64,000 bases of DNA from Methylocystis heyeri (GCF_004802635.2 NZ_CP046052.1:3162001-3226000), one strand, 5' to 3'; shown: positions 1 through 9,330, counted from the first letter of the stretch. A program made the numbers and translations. Notes: generated from the letters alone by a model not told the origin.

Positions 1-164
1 AAGTTGGAGCGAATACTGAACGCGGAACGACTTCAAGGGAACGACTTATCTATATTCAAACGATCACAAAAGTTCATGAAAGCTTAAGTCGCTCCAGTCG
101 CTTTTGGTCTCAAATTTCCAGAAATAATCACACCAAAGTCGCAACGTGTACAAGAGGGACGCCC

Positions 165-1928
165 ATGCAAAAGGGATTTCCACGTCATTACGACGACTTG
201 AACGACCACCTGGAAAAACTGGACAAGGCCGGTCTGCTGTGGACCGTCGATCACGAAATCAACAAAGACAGACACCTGCATCCCTTCGTGCGCTGGGGCT
301 ATGTCGGCGACGTCGGCACGGTGGTCAGCACCAACCCCAAACGGGCCTTTCTCTTCACTAACGTCACCGACAGCAAGGGCCGCAAATATAAGGGCGACTG
401 CGATGTAATGGTCGGCGGCACAGCCGGCTCCCCGCGGATATACGCCGCTTCGCTCGGCATCGACGATGCCGGCGACGACTTCACGGCGCTGTCGCAAAAA
501 GTCTACGAGAAATGGGTCCACGCTTTCAGTAATCCCATTCCGGCCGTGGAGATACCCTCCGAGGAAGCTCCGGTCCACGAAGTGATCATCACGGGCGACG
601 AGCTTAAAGGAGGCGAAGGCAAAGGGCTGGCCGCGCTGCCCGTGCCCAACAACACCCCCGGGTGGGATACGGCCCCCTATTTCTCCGCCGGGCTGTGGAT
701 CACCAAGGACCTCGACACCGGCGTCGAGAACATCAGCCAGAATCGGTGCAGCCTCAAGGCGTCGGATCGCATGACCGCCATGTGGTTGATCCAGACCAAC
801 GGCGGCGCCCACAACAACTGGGTGAAATACAAAGAGCGCGGCGAGAAGATGCCCGTGGCCCTGATTGTCGGGGCGCCGCCCGCGCTCCAGGTCATCGGCC
901 CGCAGAAGACGCCCGAGAACCTGAACGATCTGGACGTGGCCGGCGGCCTCGTCGGCGCGCCCTATCGCAAGGTCCGCTGCAAGACCGTGCCGCTGTGGGC
1001 TCCGGCGGACGCACAAATCATCATCGAAGGCTGGATCGATCCCGCCAAGCTAGAAATGGAGGCGCCTTTCGGCGAATCCTACGGCAATATGAGCGTGGAG
1101 GAATACAACCACTCGATCACGGTCACCGCCATCACGAGGCGCAGGCAAGCCATCATCACCTCGATGATTTCCCAGATGGCCCCTTCGGAATCCGGCGTCA
1201 TCAAGCAGCTCAACTACAGCGCGGTGATGCTGAACCACCTGAAGGACACGCTTTACATCCGACAGGTGAAGGACGTGGCGCTCCACGGCCCCATGATCGG
1301 CGTGTCGCGACTGACCGTCATCGTGCTGGAGAAAAACACTCCGCGCACGGAAGTCTGGCGGGCGCTCTCAGGCGCCACCACCTTCATGCGTTCGGTGGGC
1401 AAGATCACCGTGGCCGTCGACGAGGACGTCAATCCCAACAATGTCGAGGAAGTGCTCTGGGCCATCGCCTATCGCACCGACCTCATGAAATCGGTGAAGA
1501 TCGAGGACTACCAGGCCAACGGCCATGCGCCCAAGCTGCGCGACCGCGAATGGGAGGCCAAGATCATGATCGACGCCACCATGCACTATCCCATGCCGCC
1601 GGTGGCGCTGCCGACCAAGGAGATCATGGAGGAAGCCCGCGATCTGTGGCTCGAGGCGGGCCTTCCGCCGGTCGCCCCGCGCTGGAAATGGTATGGCTAC
1701 AACCTCGGCGACTGGACCGACGAATGGACCAAATGCGCCGAGCGCGCCGTCGCCGGCGATTGGCTGCTGAACGGAATTCGCACCGCCTCTCTCGTCGACG
1801 CCGACGCTGTGGGCGGGCCCACCGCCGGCGTGCCCCGCAAAGGCGTGGTCCAATACAACGAAAAGACCGGCGAAGTGGAATATCCCCCGGGCTTCCCGCT
1901 GCGGGACGATTTCTCCACCGACGTGTAG
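165..1928 (+). CDS. UbiD-family decarboxylase (divergent, 587 aa)
   Basis: Member of the UbiD family of prenylated-FMN-dependent reversible (de)carboxylases that act on aromatic or alpha,beta-unsaturated acids. The sequence shows a UbiD-like NIS-type cofactor segment near residues 185-200 and the conserved acidic motif EAPFGESYG near residue 300, equivalent to EGPYGEYTG in the two UbiD proteins downstream. At 587 aa it is longer than the usual ~490-530 aa and clearly divergent from those two, so it probably has a different role or substrate. The ATG is preceded by GAGGGA at about 153-158. It is the first gene of a co-directional set containing UbiX, which makes the cofactor. The substrate cannot be told from sequence. 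Family assignment is secure, function is not. Confidence 0.85.
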   Translation: MQKGFPRHYDDLNDHLEKLDKAGLLWTVDHEINKDRHLHPFVRWGYVGDVGTVVSTNPKRAFLFTNVTDSKGRKYKGDCDVMVGGTAGSPRIYAASLGIDDAGDDFTALSQKVYEKWVHAFSNPIPAVEIPSEEAPVHEVIITGDELKGGEGKGLAALPVPNNTPGWDTAPYFSAGLWITKDLDTGVENISQNRCSLKASDRMTAMWLIQTNGGAHNNWVKYKERGEKMPVALIVGAPPALQVIGPQKTPENLNDLDVAGGLVGAPYRKVRCKTVPLWAPADAQIIIEGWIDPAKLEMEAPFGESYGNMSVEEYNHSITVTAITRRRQAIITSMISQMAPSESGVIKQLNYSAVMLNHLKDTLYIRQVKDVALHGPMIGVSRLTVIVLEKNTPRTEVWRALSGATTFMRSVGKITVAVDEDVNPNNVEEVLWAIAYRTDLMKSVKIEDYQANGHAPKLRDREWEAKIMIDATMHYPMPPVALPTKEIMEEARDLWLEAGLPPVAPRWKWYGYNLGDWTDEWTKCAERAVAGDWLLNGIRTASLVDADAVGGPTAGVPRKGVVQYNEKTGEVEYPPGFPLRDDFSTDV

Positions 1929-2025
1929 GGCGCAAGACGTCTCTACGCCATAAGAACAACGGGGGTTCGGCCGGCGAGTCCGGCTGGCCTCCGATCCAAA
2001 AAACATGCGGGAAGGAAACCGTTCC

Positions 2026-2595
2026 ATGAAACGTCTTGTCGTCGGCGTCTCCGGCTCCAGCGGCGTCATTTTCGGCGTCAGGCTGCTTGAAGTTCTTCGC
2101 ACGATCCCGGAGGTGGAAACCCATCTGATTTTAAGCAAGGGCGCGCGCCTCACCCTCCAGCTCGAAACCGACCGCACGACGCAGGATGTCGCCGCCCTGG
2201 CCGATGTGGTCCACGACCACGCCAATCTGGCCGCCTCGGTCTCCAGCGGCTCCTTCCCGGTCTACGGCATGGTTGTCGCGCCCTGCTCGATGAAGAGCCT
2301 AGCCCAGATCGCCCTGTCGCTCGGCGACAATCTGCTGGCCCGAGCCGCCGACGTGACTCTGAAAGAGCGGCGCAAACTGGTGCTCGTGCCGCGCGAGACG
2401 CCTCTGCACCTTGGGCATTTGCGCCATATGGTCGCTCTGGCCGAAATGGGCGCGGTGATCCTGCCGCCGGCGCCGTCTTTCTACCATCACCCGCAAACCA
2501 TCATGGACATGGTAGATCAGACCATCGGCAAGATCCTGGACCAATTCGAGATCCCCCATACGCTGTTCAAGCGCTGGGGCGGCCATGACGCTTGA
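2026..2595 (+). CDS. ubiX: UbiX flavin prenyltransferase
   Basis: 189-aa flavoprotein that joins a dimethylallyl group to FMN to make prenyl-FMN, the cofactor of UbiD enzymes. Visible features are the N-terminal Rossmann start with GSSGVIFG (FMN phosphate loop), PCSMKSLAQIA in the middle, and VPRETPLHLGHL near the C-terminus, all classic UbiX motifs. The ATG at 2026 follows a GAAGGAA ribosome site; an upstream in-frame ATG at 2005 has no better signal. The stop overlaps the start of the next gene by 11 bases. Lying between three ubiD-type genes, it most likely serves this cluster rather than, or in addition to, ubiquinone synthesis. Confidence 0.93.
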   Translation: MKRLVVGVSGSSGVIFGVRLLEVLRTIPEVETHLILSKGARLTLQLETDRTTQDVAALADVVHDHANLAASVSSGSFPVYGMVVAPCSMKSLAQIALSLGDNLLARAADVTLKERRKLVLVPRETPLHLGHLRHMVALAEMGAVILPPAPSFYHHPQTIMDMVDQTIGKILDQFEIPHTLFKRWGGHDA

Positions 2596-3094
2596 AGAGT
2601 TCGACCAGGCCCTCGGCGACATACTGGAACAGGTTCCGGTCGTGACGCTGGCGACCTGCGCGGACGGCGTTCCCTGGGCGACGGACGTCTATTTCGCGAC
2701 GCAAGGACGGCGGCTCGTTTTTTTATCGTCGCCTACCTCTCGGCATTGCCGCAATCTCGCGGCCCAGCCGACCTGCGCCGCCACTATTCATCCGGTCGTG
2801 GCGTCCTGGCGCGACATACGCGGCGTGCAAATGGAGGGTCGGGCCGAGCCGTTGTCGGAGTTGCTCGACAAAGCGTCCGCCATGGCCGCCTATGTGACGA
2901 AGTTTCCTTTCGTCGCCGATCTGCTGACGCATCCGGGCGAGGTCGCCCGCAAGGCGGCCCGCGTGACGCCCCATGTCTTCATCCCGACGCGCATCCGCTA
3001 CCTCGACAACAGACTGGGCTTCGGAACGCGCTTCGTCGTCCGCCTCGAAGACGGCCTGCCGTTGGGGTCGCCCGAGCGGGAGGATTCACAATGA
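2585..3094 (+). CDS. pyridoxamine 5'-phosphate oxidase-like flavin-binding protein
   Basis: 169-aa protein of the FMN-binding split-barrel (PNPOx-like) superfamily. It shows the usual order of strands: VVTLATCADGVPWATDVYF, then LVFLSSPTSRHCRNLAAQP, then a strand ending VQMEGRAEPLS. These proteins bind flavin, F420 or haem and are often reductases or flavin carriers. The gene overlaps ubiX by 11 bases, so the two are translationally coupled, and it precedes the tandem ubiD genes. A role in handling FMN or prenyl-FMN, or in reducing a pathway intermediate, is plausible but is inference only. Confidence 0.75.
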   Translation: MTLEEFDQALGDILEQVPVVTLATCADGVPWATDVYFATQGRRLVFLSSPTSRHCRNLAAQPTCAATIHPVVASWRDIRGVQMEGRAEPLSELLDKASAMAAYVTKFPFVADLLTHPGEVARKAARVTPHVFIPTRIRYLDNRLGFGTRFVVRLEDGLPLGSPEREDSQ

Positions 3095-3149
3095 CCAGGA
3101 ACGCGCCGACGTTTTCGGCGCGAAGCAATAAGCCCCCGAGGAGAGAGCC

Positions 3150-4754
3150 ATGGCGCAACAGAACCTGTCGGATTTCGTCACGGAACTGGAAAAGATCGGT
3201 CAACTGGTCCGCATCGCAGGGGAGAAGCGCGTCGACGAATTGCCTGCGATCATGGAGGCGCATCCAGACAAGGCGGTTCTGGTGGAAAAGGTCAGGGATT
3301 GCGAATTCCAGTTCCTGGCCGGCGCCTATTGCACCCGGGAGCAATACGCCCACGCCCTCGGTTGCGACCCGCGCGACCTCGGAAAGGAGATCGCGAAGCT
3401 GACTCCCCGGCGCGGCAAACCCGCGCTGACGCCGACCGCGCCGTGCAAGGAGGTGATTCTGAAAGGCGACGAGGTGGACCTCACCCGTTTCCCCCTGTTC
3501 CTTTACCACCCCTACGACGGCCACGCCTTCATTCAGGACACAAATGTGGTCTCGCGCGACCCTGAAACGGGGCTGATCAACTGGGGCATCTACCGCTTCA
3601 TGTTCCGCTCGAAAAACGAGACCAACGTGGACATGCGCAACGATTCACACAACGGCCGCATACAGGCCAAGAAATACCAGGAGCGCGGACTGGATATGCC
3701 TGTCGCCGTGGTGGTGGGCGGTCCGACCCTGGACAAGGTGGCCTCGATGTATTCCTTCCCGGGAGTGGACGACTGGGACGTGCTCAGCGGCTTCTACGGC
3801 GAACCGGCCAAGGTCGTGAAATGCGAGACCAGCGACCTCACCGTGCCGGCCAACGCCGAGATCGTGATCGAGGGCCGGATGATGACCTCCGAGGGCTGGA
3901 TCTACGACGAGGGGCCCTACGGCGAATACACCGGCACCTATGGCTCGGGCCTGCCCGCCAACTGCCGTTTCGTGGTGGACTGCATCACCTATCGCAAGGG
4001 CGGAATCTATCAATACGCCACGATCGGCGGCCTGCATCCGGGCCGCACCGATCTGATGATATTCGATCCGACTGTCGAGGCCGACATCTACACGGCCCTG
4101 GTCAACGCCGGCATTCAGGTCTTGGACGTTTTCGCGCCTTACGGCGGCAGCCACAACATCGTCTACGCCCGCATCAAGGTGCGCGGAGGCGGCGACGCCA
4201 AGCAGACGCTGGGGCTGATGCTCACCTGTTCGCGGCAATGGTTCCCCAAGCTCGCCTATGTCTTCGACGAAGACATCGACATTTTCGACGACGATCAGGT
4301 CAAATGGGCGCAGGCCTGGCGCTACAATCCACAGATCGACACGGTGGTCATTCCCGACCTCAACATCCTGCCGCTCGACCCTCTCGCCCAGACCAATCAC
4401 CCGCCCGTGCACACGCCCAAGGTGGGCTTCGACTGCACCATTCCCATCGTGGGCGACATCGACCGCTTCAGCTTCGAAAAATGTTCCGTGACCGCCCCCT
4501 TGGGCGATCCCGGCGAAGTCGCACCGATGACGGAGCAAGCGCTTACCGAAGCCATGGCCGCCTACATCGAGAAGGAGCCGCGCATGTGGCGCGAGATCCT
4601 GAAGCAGTTTCACGGGCAGCCCTACCCGCTGATCTATCGGGCTTTCGGCAATCTGCGGCCCAAGCTCGGCCGCATCGCCGACCGCCGTCCGCAATATCCC
4701 TACACTTTCGCCGACAAATGCTTCGTCTACGAGAAGGAACGGGACCGAAAGTAG
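3150..4754 (+). CDS. UbiD-family decarboxylase (paralogue A)
   Basis: 534-aa UbiD-type prenyl-FMN decarboxylase. It starts MAQQNLSDFVTELEKIGQL after a GAGGAGAG ribosome site. Cofactor-contacting segments include NWGIYRFMFRSKNETNVDMR (about residues 140-160) and the catalytic acidic motif DEGPYGEYTGTYG near residue 254. Length fits the family. It is very similar throughout to the next gene (same N-terminus, same NETNVDMRNDSHN and DEDIDIFDDDQVKWA stretches), so the pair arose by tandem duplication. The pair differs from the first UbiD gene of the cluster. Substrate unknown; the family includes hydroxybenzoate, phthalate and heteroaryl decarboxylases. Confidence 0.9.
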   Translation: MAQQNLSDFVTELEKIGQLVRIAGEKRVDELPAIMEAHPDKAVLVEKVRDCEFQFLAGAYCTREQYAHALGCDPRDLGKEIAKLTPRRGKPALTPTAPCKEVILKGDEVDLTRFPLFLYHPYDGHAFIQDTNVVSRDPETGLINWGIYRFMFRSKNETNVDMRNDSHNGRIQAKKYQERGLDMPVAVVVGGPTLDKVASMYSFPGVDDWDVLSGFYGEPAKVVKCETSDLTVPANAEIVIEGRMMTSEGWIYDEGPYGEYTGTYGSGLPANCRFVVDCITYRKGGIYQYATIGGLHPGRTDLMIFDPTVEADIYTALVNAGIQVLDVFAPYGGSHNIVYARIKVRGGGDAKQTLGLMLTCSRQWFPKLAYVFDEDIDIFDDDQVKWAQAWRYNPQIDTVVIPDLNILPLDPLAQTNHPPVHTPKVGFDCTIPIVGDIDRFSFEKCSVTAPLGDPGEVAPMTEQALTEAMAAYIEKEPRMWREILKQFHGQPYPLIYRAFGNLRPKLGRIADRRPQYPYTFADKCFVYEKERDRK

Positions 4755-4862
4755 CTTGGGCCAAGGGCGCCCGAGCACGGTGGACGCCTCGCGCGGGGCG
4801 GGTGCGGACCAGGCCTTTTGGGAATTGTCGTCATACAACGCAGCGCGAAGAGAGATTAAATC

Positions 4863-6458
4863 ATGTCGCGAAAGAGCATGTCGGACTTTGTCTCGGAGCT
4901 TGAAAAGCTCGGCCAGCTCGTTCGGATCGCAGAGGAAAAACGGGCCGACGAACTGCCTTCGCTGATCGACGCGGTCCATGACAAGGCCGTGCTCGTCGAA
5001 AAGATCAAGGACCACGACTTCCCAGTCCTGGCCGGAGCCTATTCGAACCGGACGCAGTACGCTCACGCGCTGGGCTGCGACCCCCGGGCCGTCAGCGCCA
5101 AGCTGGGCGAGCTCGCCCACCGGCGCATCCCTCCCGTGGTCGTCGACACCGCCCCGTGCAAGGACGTCATCCGTAAAGGCGACGATGTCGATCTGACGCG
5201 CTTTCCGCTGTTCCTCCACCATCCCCACGACGGTCACGCGTATATCCAAGATGTGAATGTGGTCTCCCGCCACCCCGACTCCGGGCTCATAAACTGGGGC
5301 ATGTACCGGCTCATGTACCGCTCCAAAAACGAGACCAACGTCGATATGAGGAACGACAGTCACAACTCCCGGGTCAACGCCAAGCGCTACCAGGAACTCG
5401 GCCGTGACATGCCGGCGGCGATGGTGGTGGGCGGACCGACCCTGGACAAGATCGCGAGCATGTTCTCGTTTCCCGGCGTCGACGATTGGGATGTGCTCGG
5501 CGGCTTTCGCGGGGAGCCCGCGGAAGTCGTCAAATGCGAGACGAACGATCTCACCGTGCCGGCCAACGCGGAGATCGTGCTGGAAGGGCGCATCATCACT
5601 ACCGAAGGCTGGATCTATGACGAAGGCCCGTATGGCGAGTTCACCGGAACCTACGGCGGAGGGCTGCCGAGCAACTGTCGCTTCATCGTGGACTGCATCA
5701 CTCACCGCAAGGGCGCGATCTTCCAGCACGCCACCATCGGCGGGCTCAAGCCTGGCCTCACGGACATGCAAATCTTCAACCTGGCCGTCGAAGGCGACAT
5801 CCACTCGGCGCTGAAGGCCGCGGGAATTCATGTACTGGATGTTTTCATGCCGCCGGGCGGATGCACGAACATCGCCTATGCGCGCATCAAGACCCGTGGC
5901 GGAGGAGACGCCAAGCAGACGCTGGCCATCATGCTCAGCTGCTCCCGGCAGTGGTTCCCCAAACTCGCCTATGTCTTCGACGAGGACGTGGACATTTTCG
6001 ACGACGACCGCGTGAAGTGGGCGATGGCGTGGCGCTACGACCCGCATAAGGACACGCTCATCATCCCGGAGCTCAACGTTCTGCCGCTCGACCCCCTGGG
6101 TCGCACGGACAAGCCGCCAGTCTTCATGTCCAAGGTAGGCTTCGATTGCACCATCCCGCTGGTTGGCGGCTATGACCTCGAGTCTTTCCGGGCCTGCGCC
6201 ATCACCGAACCGCTGGGGGCCATTCCGGCCGGCGTCACGGCGCTCTCGGAGGAACAGCTCACCGAACGCATGGCGGATTTCATCCGTTCCGCGCCTCGAA
6301 CCTGGCTGGAAATCCTGAAGGAATTCCACGGGCAGCCGAATCCCTTGTTGTACAGGGCTTTCTCCAAGCTGGGCCGAATCGCCGACCGCAGGCCGCAATA
6401 TCCCTACGCTTTCGCCGAAACTTGCTTCGTCTACGAGAAAAGCAAAGACGGGAAATAA
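4863..6458 (+). CDS. UbiD-family decarboxylase (paralogue B)
   Basis: 531-aa UbiD-type enzyme, tandem paralogue of the preceding gene, starting MSRKSMSDFVSELEKLGQL. It keeps the cofactor segment NWGMYRLMYRSKNETNVDMR and the acidic motif DEGPYGEFTGTYGGG near residue 253, so it should be catalytically competent. Divergence from paralogue A is mostly in surface segments and in residues near 320-335 (VFMPPGGCTNIAYARIK against VFAPYGGSHNIVYARIK), which could alter substrate choice. About 108 bp separate the pair. Whether the two act as a hetero-oligomer or on successive substrates cannot be decided here. Confidence 0.9.
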   Translation: MSRKSMSDFVSELEKLGQLVRIAEEKRADELPSLIDAVHDKAVLVEKIKDHDFPVLAGAYSNRTQYAHALGCDPRAVSAKLGELAHRRIPPVVVDTAPCKDVIRKGDDVDLTRFPLFLHHPHDGHAYIQDVNVVSRHPDSGLINWGMYRLMYRSKNETNVDMRNDSHNSRVNAKRYQELGRDMPAAMVVGGPTLDKIASMFSFPGVDDWDVLGGFRGEPAEVVKCETNDLTVPANAEIVLEGRIITTEGWIYDEGPYGEFTGTYGGGLPSNCRFIVDCITHRKGAIFQHATIGGLKPGLTDMQIFNLAVEGDIHSALKAAGIHVLDVFMPPGGCTNIAYARIKTRGGGDAKQTLAIMLSCSRQWFPKLAYVFDEDVDIFDDDRVKWAMAWRYDPHKDTLIIPELNVLPLDPLGRTDKPPVFMSKVGFDCTIPLVGGYDLESFRACAITEPLGAIPAGVTALSEEQLTERMADFIRSAPRTWLEILKEFHGQPNPLLYRAFSKLGRIADRRPQYPYAFAETCFVYEKSKDGK

Positions 6459-6522
6459 CAACGCGCCGGAGCCGGTATCGGAGACTGCTCCATGAGGCCC
6501 ATCAGCGGCAGGGGAACTCGCC

Positions 6523-7686
6523 ATGAAAAAGATACGCGGTGTGTTTATGCGCGGCGGCACGAGCAAGGGGGTCTATTTCCACGTCAACGATCTGCCCGCC
6601 GATCCGGTCCTGCGCGACGAGGTCATCCTCGACGTCTACGGCGCCCCGGACATCACCGAGATCGACGGTTTGGGCGGGTCCAACGTGCTCACCAGCAAGA
6701 CGGCCATCATCGGCCCGAGCGCACGCCCTGACGCCGATGTCGACTATACGTTCGGTCAGGTCATGTTCACCGAACCGCTGGTGGACTACCGGATCAATTG
6801 CGGCAATATCTCCGCCGGCGTCGGACCTTTCGCCGTGGACGAGGGATTGGCGGCGGCGGTCTCGCCGGTGACCAAGGTCCGCATCTACAACACGAATACC
6901 GACAAGATCATCGTGGCCGAGGTGCCGGTCGTCGACGGCAAGGCGGCGGTGGCCGGCGATTTCGCCATCGATGGCGTGCCAGGGACAGGAGCGAAAATTC
7001 TCCTGGATTTCGCTGGCACCGGCGGCACTCTCGGCAAGGGCCTGCTGCCGACCGGTAATGCCGTGGAAACGCTCGAGGTGGAGGGTTGCGGCGCTTTCAC
7101 GGTTTCCATCGTGGACGCGGCCAACCCGGCAGTGTTCGTCAAGGCGGCGGACGTGGGCCTGACCGGCGGCGAACCTTTCGAGGCCGTGCTCGGAAACCAG
7201 GGCCTCGGCGACCTCGCAGACAAGATACGCGGCGCCGCAGGGGTCAAGCTCGGGCTCTACGAGAACCTCGTGACGTTCCTTAAGACCAATCCGACCATGC
7301 CCTTTTGCGTTTTCGTCGGCCCGCCGATCCCCTACGCCAGCTTCCAGAACGGAACGGCCATCGCGGCGGACAGCTACGACGTCAAAGCGATCATCCGCTT
7401 CGCGGGAGCCTACCACCGGACCTATTCGGGCACGGGCGCAGTGTGCACAGCGGTGGCGTCACGGCTCGCCGGCACCGTGGTGAACGCCGTTTTGTCCGAG
7501 GCGGCCAAGGCTGCCCCGATAATTCGGATCGGTCATCCCTGCGGGAAGTTCGAGGTGGAAATCGCCCTGGAAAAAGCCGGCGACGGCTACGTGATCCGAC
7601 GCGCCGCTTATGCCCGCACGGCGAGACGCATCATGGAAGGCTTCATTTCCTTGAAACCGTGGGCCGACGCCGTGGACTGCCTGTAA
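6523..7686 (+). CDS. PrpF-family isomerase/tautomerase
   Basis: 387-aa protein of the PrpF family (diaminopimelate-epimerase fold), which isomerises or tautomerises carboxylated unsaturated acids such as 2-methyl-trans-aconitate or 4-oxalomesaconate. The N-terminus MRGGTSKGVYF, Lys59 in TSKTAIIGPSA and Cys93 in NCGNISAGVGPF correspond to the known catalytic Lys/Cys region of PrpF. The start is preceded by a GGGGAA-like site. It lies between the ubiD pair and an mmgE/prpD gene. That pairing resembles methylcitrate-type chemistry, but no prpB or prpC is present, so the 2-methylcitrate cycle is not supported. Confidence 0.85.
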   Translation: MKKIRGVFMRGGTSKGVYFHVNDLPADPVLRDEVILDVYGAPDITEIDGLGGSNVLTSKTAIIGPSARPDADVDYTFGQVMFTEPLVDYRINCGNISAGVGPFAVDEGLAAAVSPVTKVRIYNTNTDKIIVAEVPVVDGKAAVAGDFAIDGVPGTGAKILLDFAGTGGTLGKGLLPTGNAVETLEVEGCGAFTVSIVDAANPAVFVKAADVGLTGGEPFEAVLGNQGLGDLADKIRGAAGVKLGLYENLVTFLKTNPTMPFCVFVGPPIPYASFQNGTAIAADSYDVKAIIRFAGAYHRTYSGTGAVCTAVASRLAGTVVNAVLSEAAKAAPIIRIGHPCGKFEVEIALEKAGDGYVIRRAAYARTARRIMEGFISLKPWADAVDCL

Positions 7687-7713
7687 GGCGATCCAAAAAG
7701 AAGAGAATGTCCG

Positions 7714-9093
7714 ATGGAACAGAAGCATTACCTTGCCGAAACTCTGGCCGATTTCTGCTTGGCCGCCTTCGCGGGGGACCTGCCGCCGGACGTGGCCGCA
7801 TTCCTGCCGAAGCTGCTGATCGATAAGATCGGGCTGGAAATCGCCGGAAGTCGGTTCCCCTGGACCGAGGGCGTCCGCCGAGCCGTGACGACCTTTCCGG
7901 CCGTGGGCAAAGCGACGACAGCCTACCATGGCGACCGTCTTTCGCCCCAGCAGGCGGCCTTCATAAACGCCAGCGCCGGCCATGCTCAGGATTTTGACGA
8001 CACCAACGTCCGGGCCAGGCTCCATGCCTCGGGCATCATGATCCCCGTAGCCCTGGCCATGGCCGAGCAGGTCGGGGCCAAACCGGTCGAAGCAGCCAAG
8101 GCCATCGCCATCGGGATGGAGGCCATGACCCGCATCGGTTTCGCCATTCCCGCCAGCCATGCCCGGGGGTTCCACACGCCAGACGTAGCGGGGCCCTTCG
8201 GCGCGGCCGTGACAGCCGGCCTCCTCCTCGGCTTCGACAAGAAGGCCCTGGTCAATGCCCTGGGCATCTGCGGCAGTTTTGCCGGCGGGGTAGAGGAATA
8301 CACGCGCACCGGCGGCGAGGTGAAACGTTGCCTACCCGGCATCGCAGCGATTGCCGGCATCAATGCCGCCTATTTGGCCAGGCAGGGCCTGACCGGGCCG
8401 GCTTCGATTCTCGAAGGCGACCATGGCGTCTGCAAGACCTTTGACGACGGCGCGCATATCGGACGGATCGCCGACGGTCTCGGTCACGACTGGCTCATGC
8501 TGCAGACGGCGTTCAAGCCCTACAACTGCTGCTACGTTATCCACTCGGCTCTGGAGGCGTTCCTGTCCATCTGCGACAAACGTGGCAGTCGGCCCGAGGA
8601 CATCGAAAAGGTCGAAGTCGGCCACAGCAAGTTCGGCGTAGACCATGTCGGAGCCATGCGCCATCCCGAGGACGCCGTGTCGGCTCAGTTCAGCTGCAAC
8701 ACCATGCTGGCTATCGCCTTGGTCAACGGCCCCCCGGGGGAATACGACGTCACGGACGAAGTCGTCAACGACCCTCGCATACGCGAGCTTGCCGCGAAAA
8801 TCACCATGTTCATCGACCCGACGGCCGAGAAGGAGCAGTTTGAGGGATTTGGCAGCATCGTCATAGTCACGCTTCGCTCCGGTCAGAATTACGAGGAGCG
8901 CGTGCGCCATTCCAAAGGCACGCAGCAAAACCCCATGTCGATCGAGGAATTGGAAGCGAAGTTCCGCAAAAACCTCGCGCCGCTGGCGGCGCCCTCGAAA
9001 ATCGAAGCTCTGTTGGGAATGCTGCGCGGGTTTATGGGACTAGACGACCTGACCGTCCTGATGCAGGCCATGAGCCGCGAGCAGCTGGCCTGA
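7714..9093 (+). CDS. MmgE/PrpD family protein (dehydratase/decarboxylase type)
   Basis: 459-aa protein of the MmgE/PrpD family, which includes 2-methylcitrate dehydratase and cis-aconitate (itaconate-forming) decarboxylase. Family signs are the N-terminal helical domain with KLLIDKIGLEIAGSRFPW, the SAGHAQDFDDT segment, the glycine-rich GPFGAAVTAGLLLGFD region, and the C-terminal lid domain. It starts 27 bp after the prpF-like gene and closes the cluster. With UbiD decarboxylases and PrpF it suggests sequential isomerisation, hydration or decarboxylation of a polycarboxylate. The exact reaction is unknown. Confidence 0.85.
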   Translation: MEQKHYLAETLADFCLAAFAGDLPPDVAAFLPKLLIDKIGLEIAGSRFPWTEGVRRAVTTFPAVGKATTAYHGDRLSPQQAAFINASAGHAQDFDDTNVRARLHASGIMIPVALAMAEQVGAKPVEAAKAIAIGMEAMTRIGFAIPASHARGFHTPDVAGPFGAAVTAGLLLGFDKKALVNALGICGSFAGGVEEYTRTGGEVKRCLPGIAAIAGINAAYLARQGLTGPASILEGDHGVCKTFDDGAHIGRIADGLGHDWLMLQTAFKPYNCCYVIHSALEAFLSICDKRGSRPEDIEKVEVGHSKFGVDHVGAMRHPEDAVSAQFSCNTMLAIALVNGPPGEYDVTDEVVNDPRIRELAAKITMFIDPTAEKEQFEGFGSIVIVTLRSGQNYEERVRHSKGTQQNPMSIEELEAKFRKNLAPLAAPSKIEALLGMLRGFMGLDDLTVLMQAMSREQLA

Positions 9094-9131
9094 AAGTCGT
9101 CCCGGGGCGCGACGCCCGACGCACGTGGTAT

Positions 9132-9330
9132 TTGCAGCCCCACCCGCAGATCGGCTTCGCACCCGACTGGGCCAAACACGGCCGCGCGGCGCCCTTCAAG
9201 CGCAATGATGCGTTGCTCGACATCGTGCCGAAGGGCGTGATGCACTTCCCCGGCACGGGCATCAACGACAACCTCGCCGACAAGGCTAAGAAAGCTCGGC
9301 ATCCCGGTCTGGAGGTTCGGCGGCGCGTGA
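9132..9330 (+). pseudogene. remnant of DUF2493 (SLOG-superfamily) gene, frameshifted
   Basis: The reading frame from 9132 encodes PDWAKHGRAAPFKRNDALLD followed by a GVMHFPGTGINDNLADKAKK stretch, the typical C-terminal half of DUF2493 (YspA/SLOG nucleotide-binding) proteins. After LADKAKK the frame changes by one base; the other frame continues LGIPVWRFGGA and stops at 9328-9330. The N-terminal half is missing. A one-base insertion in AAGAAAG near 9291 explains the shift. Such genes are common on plasmids, phages and islands, so this is probably debris from a mobile element. No function is expected. Confidence 0.7.

Noticed and set aside
3645-6566. 973-codon open frame on the minus strand opposite the two UbiD genes
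   Set aside because: It mirrors the codon pattern of two highly conserved tandem genes, shows an internal repeat only because they are paralogues, and has no recognisable domain.
165-9093. Anaerobic-type ubiquinone synthesis or 2-methylcitrate cycle for the ubiD/prpF/prpD cluster
   Set aside because: Three UbiD copies are not needed for ubiquinone, and prpB/prpC are absent.
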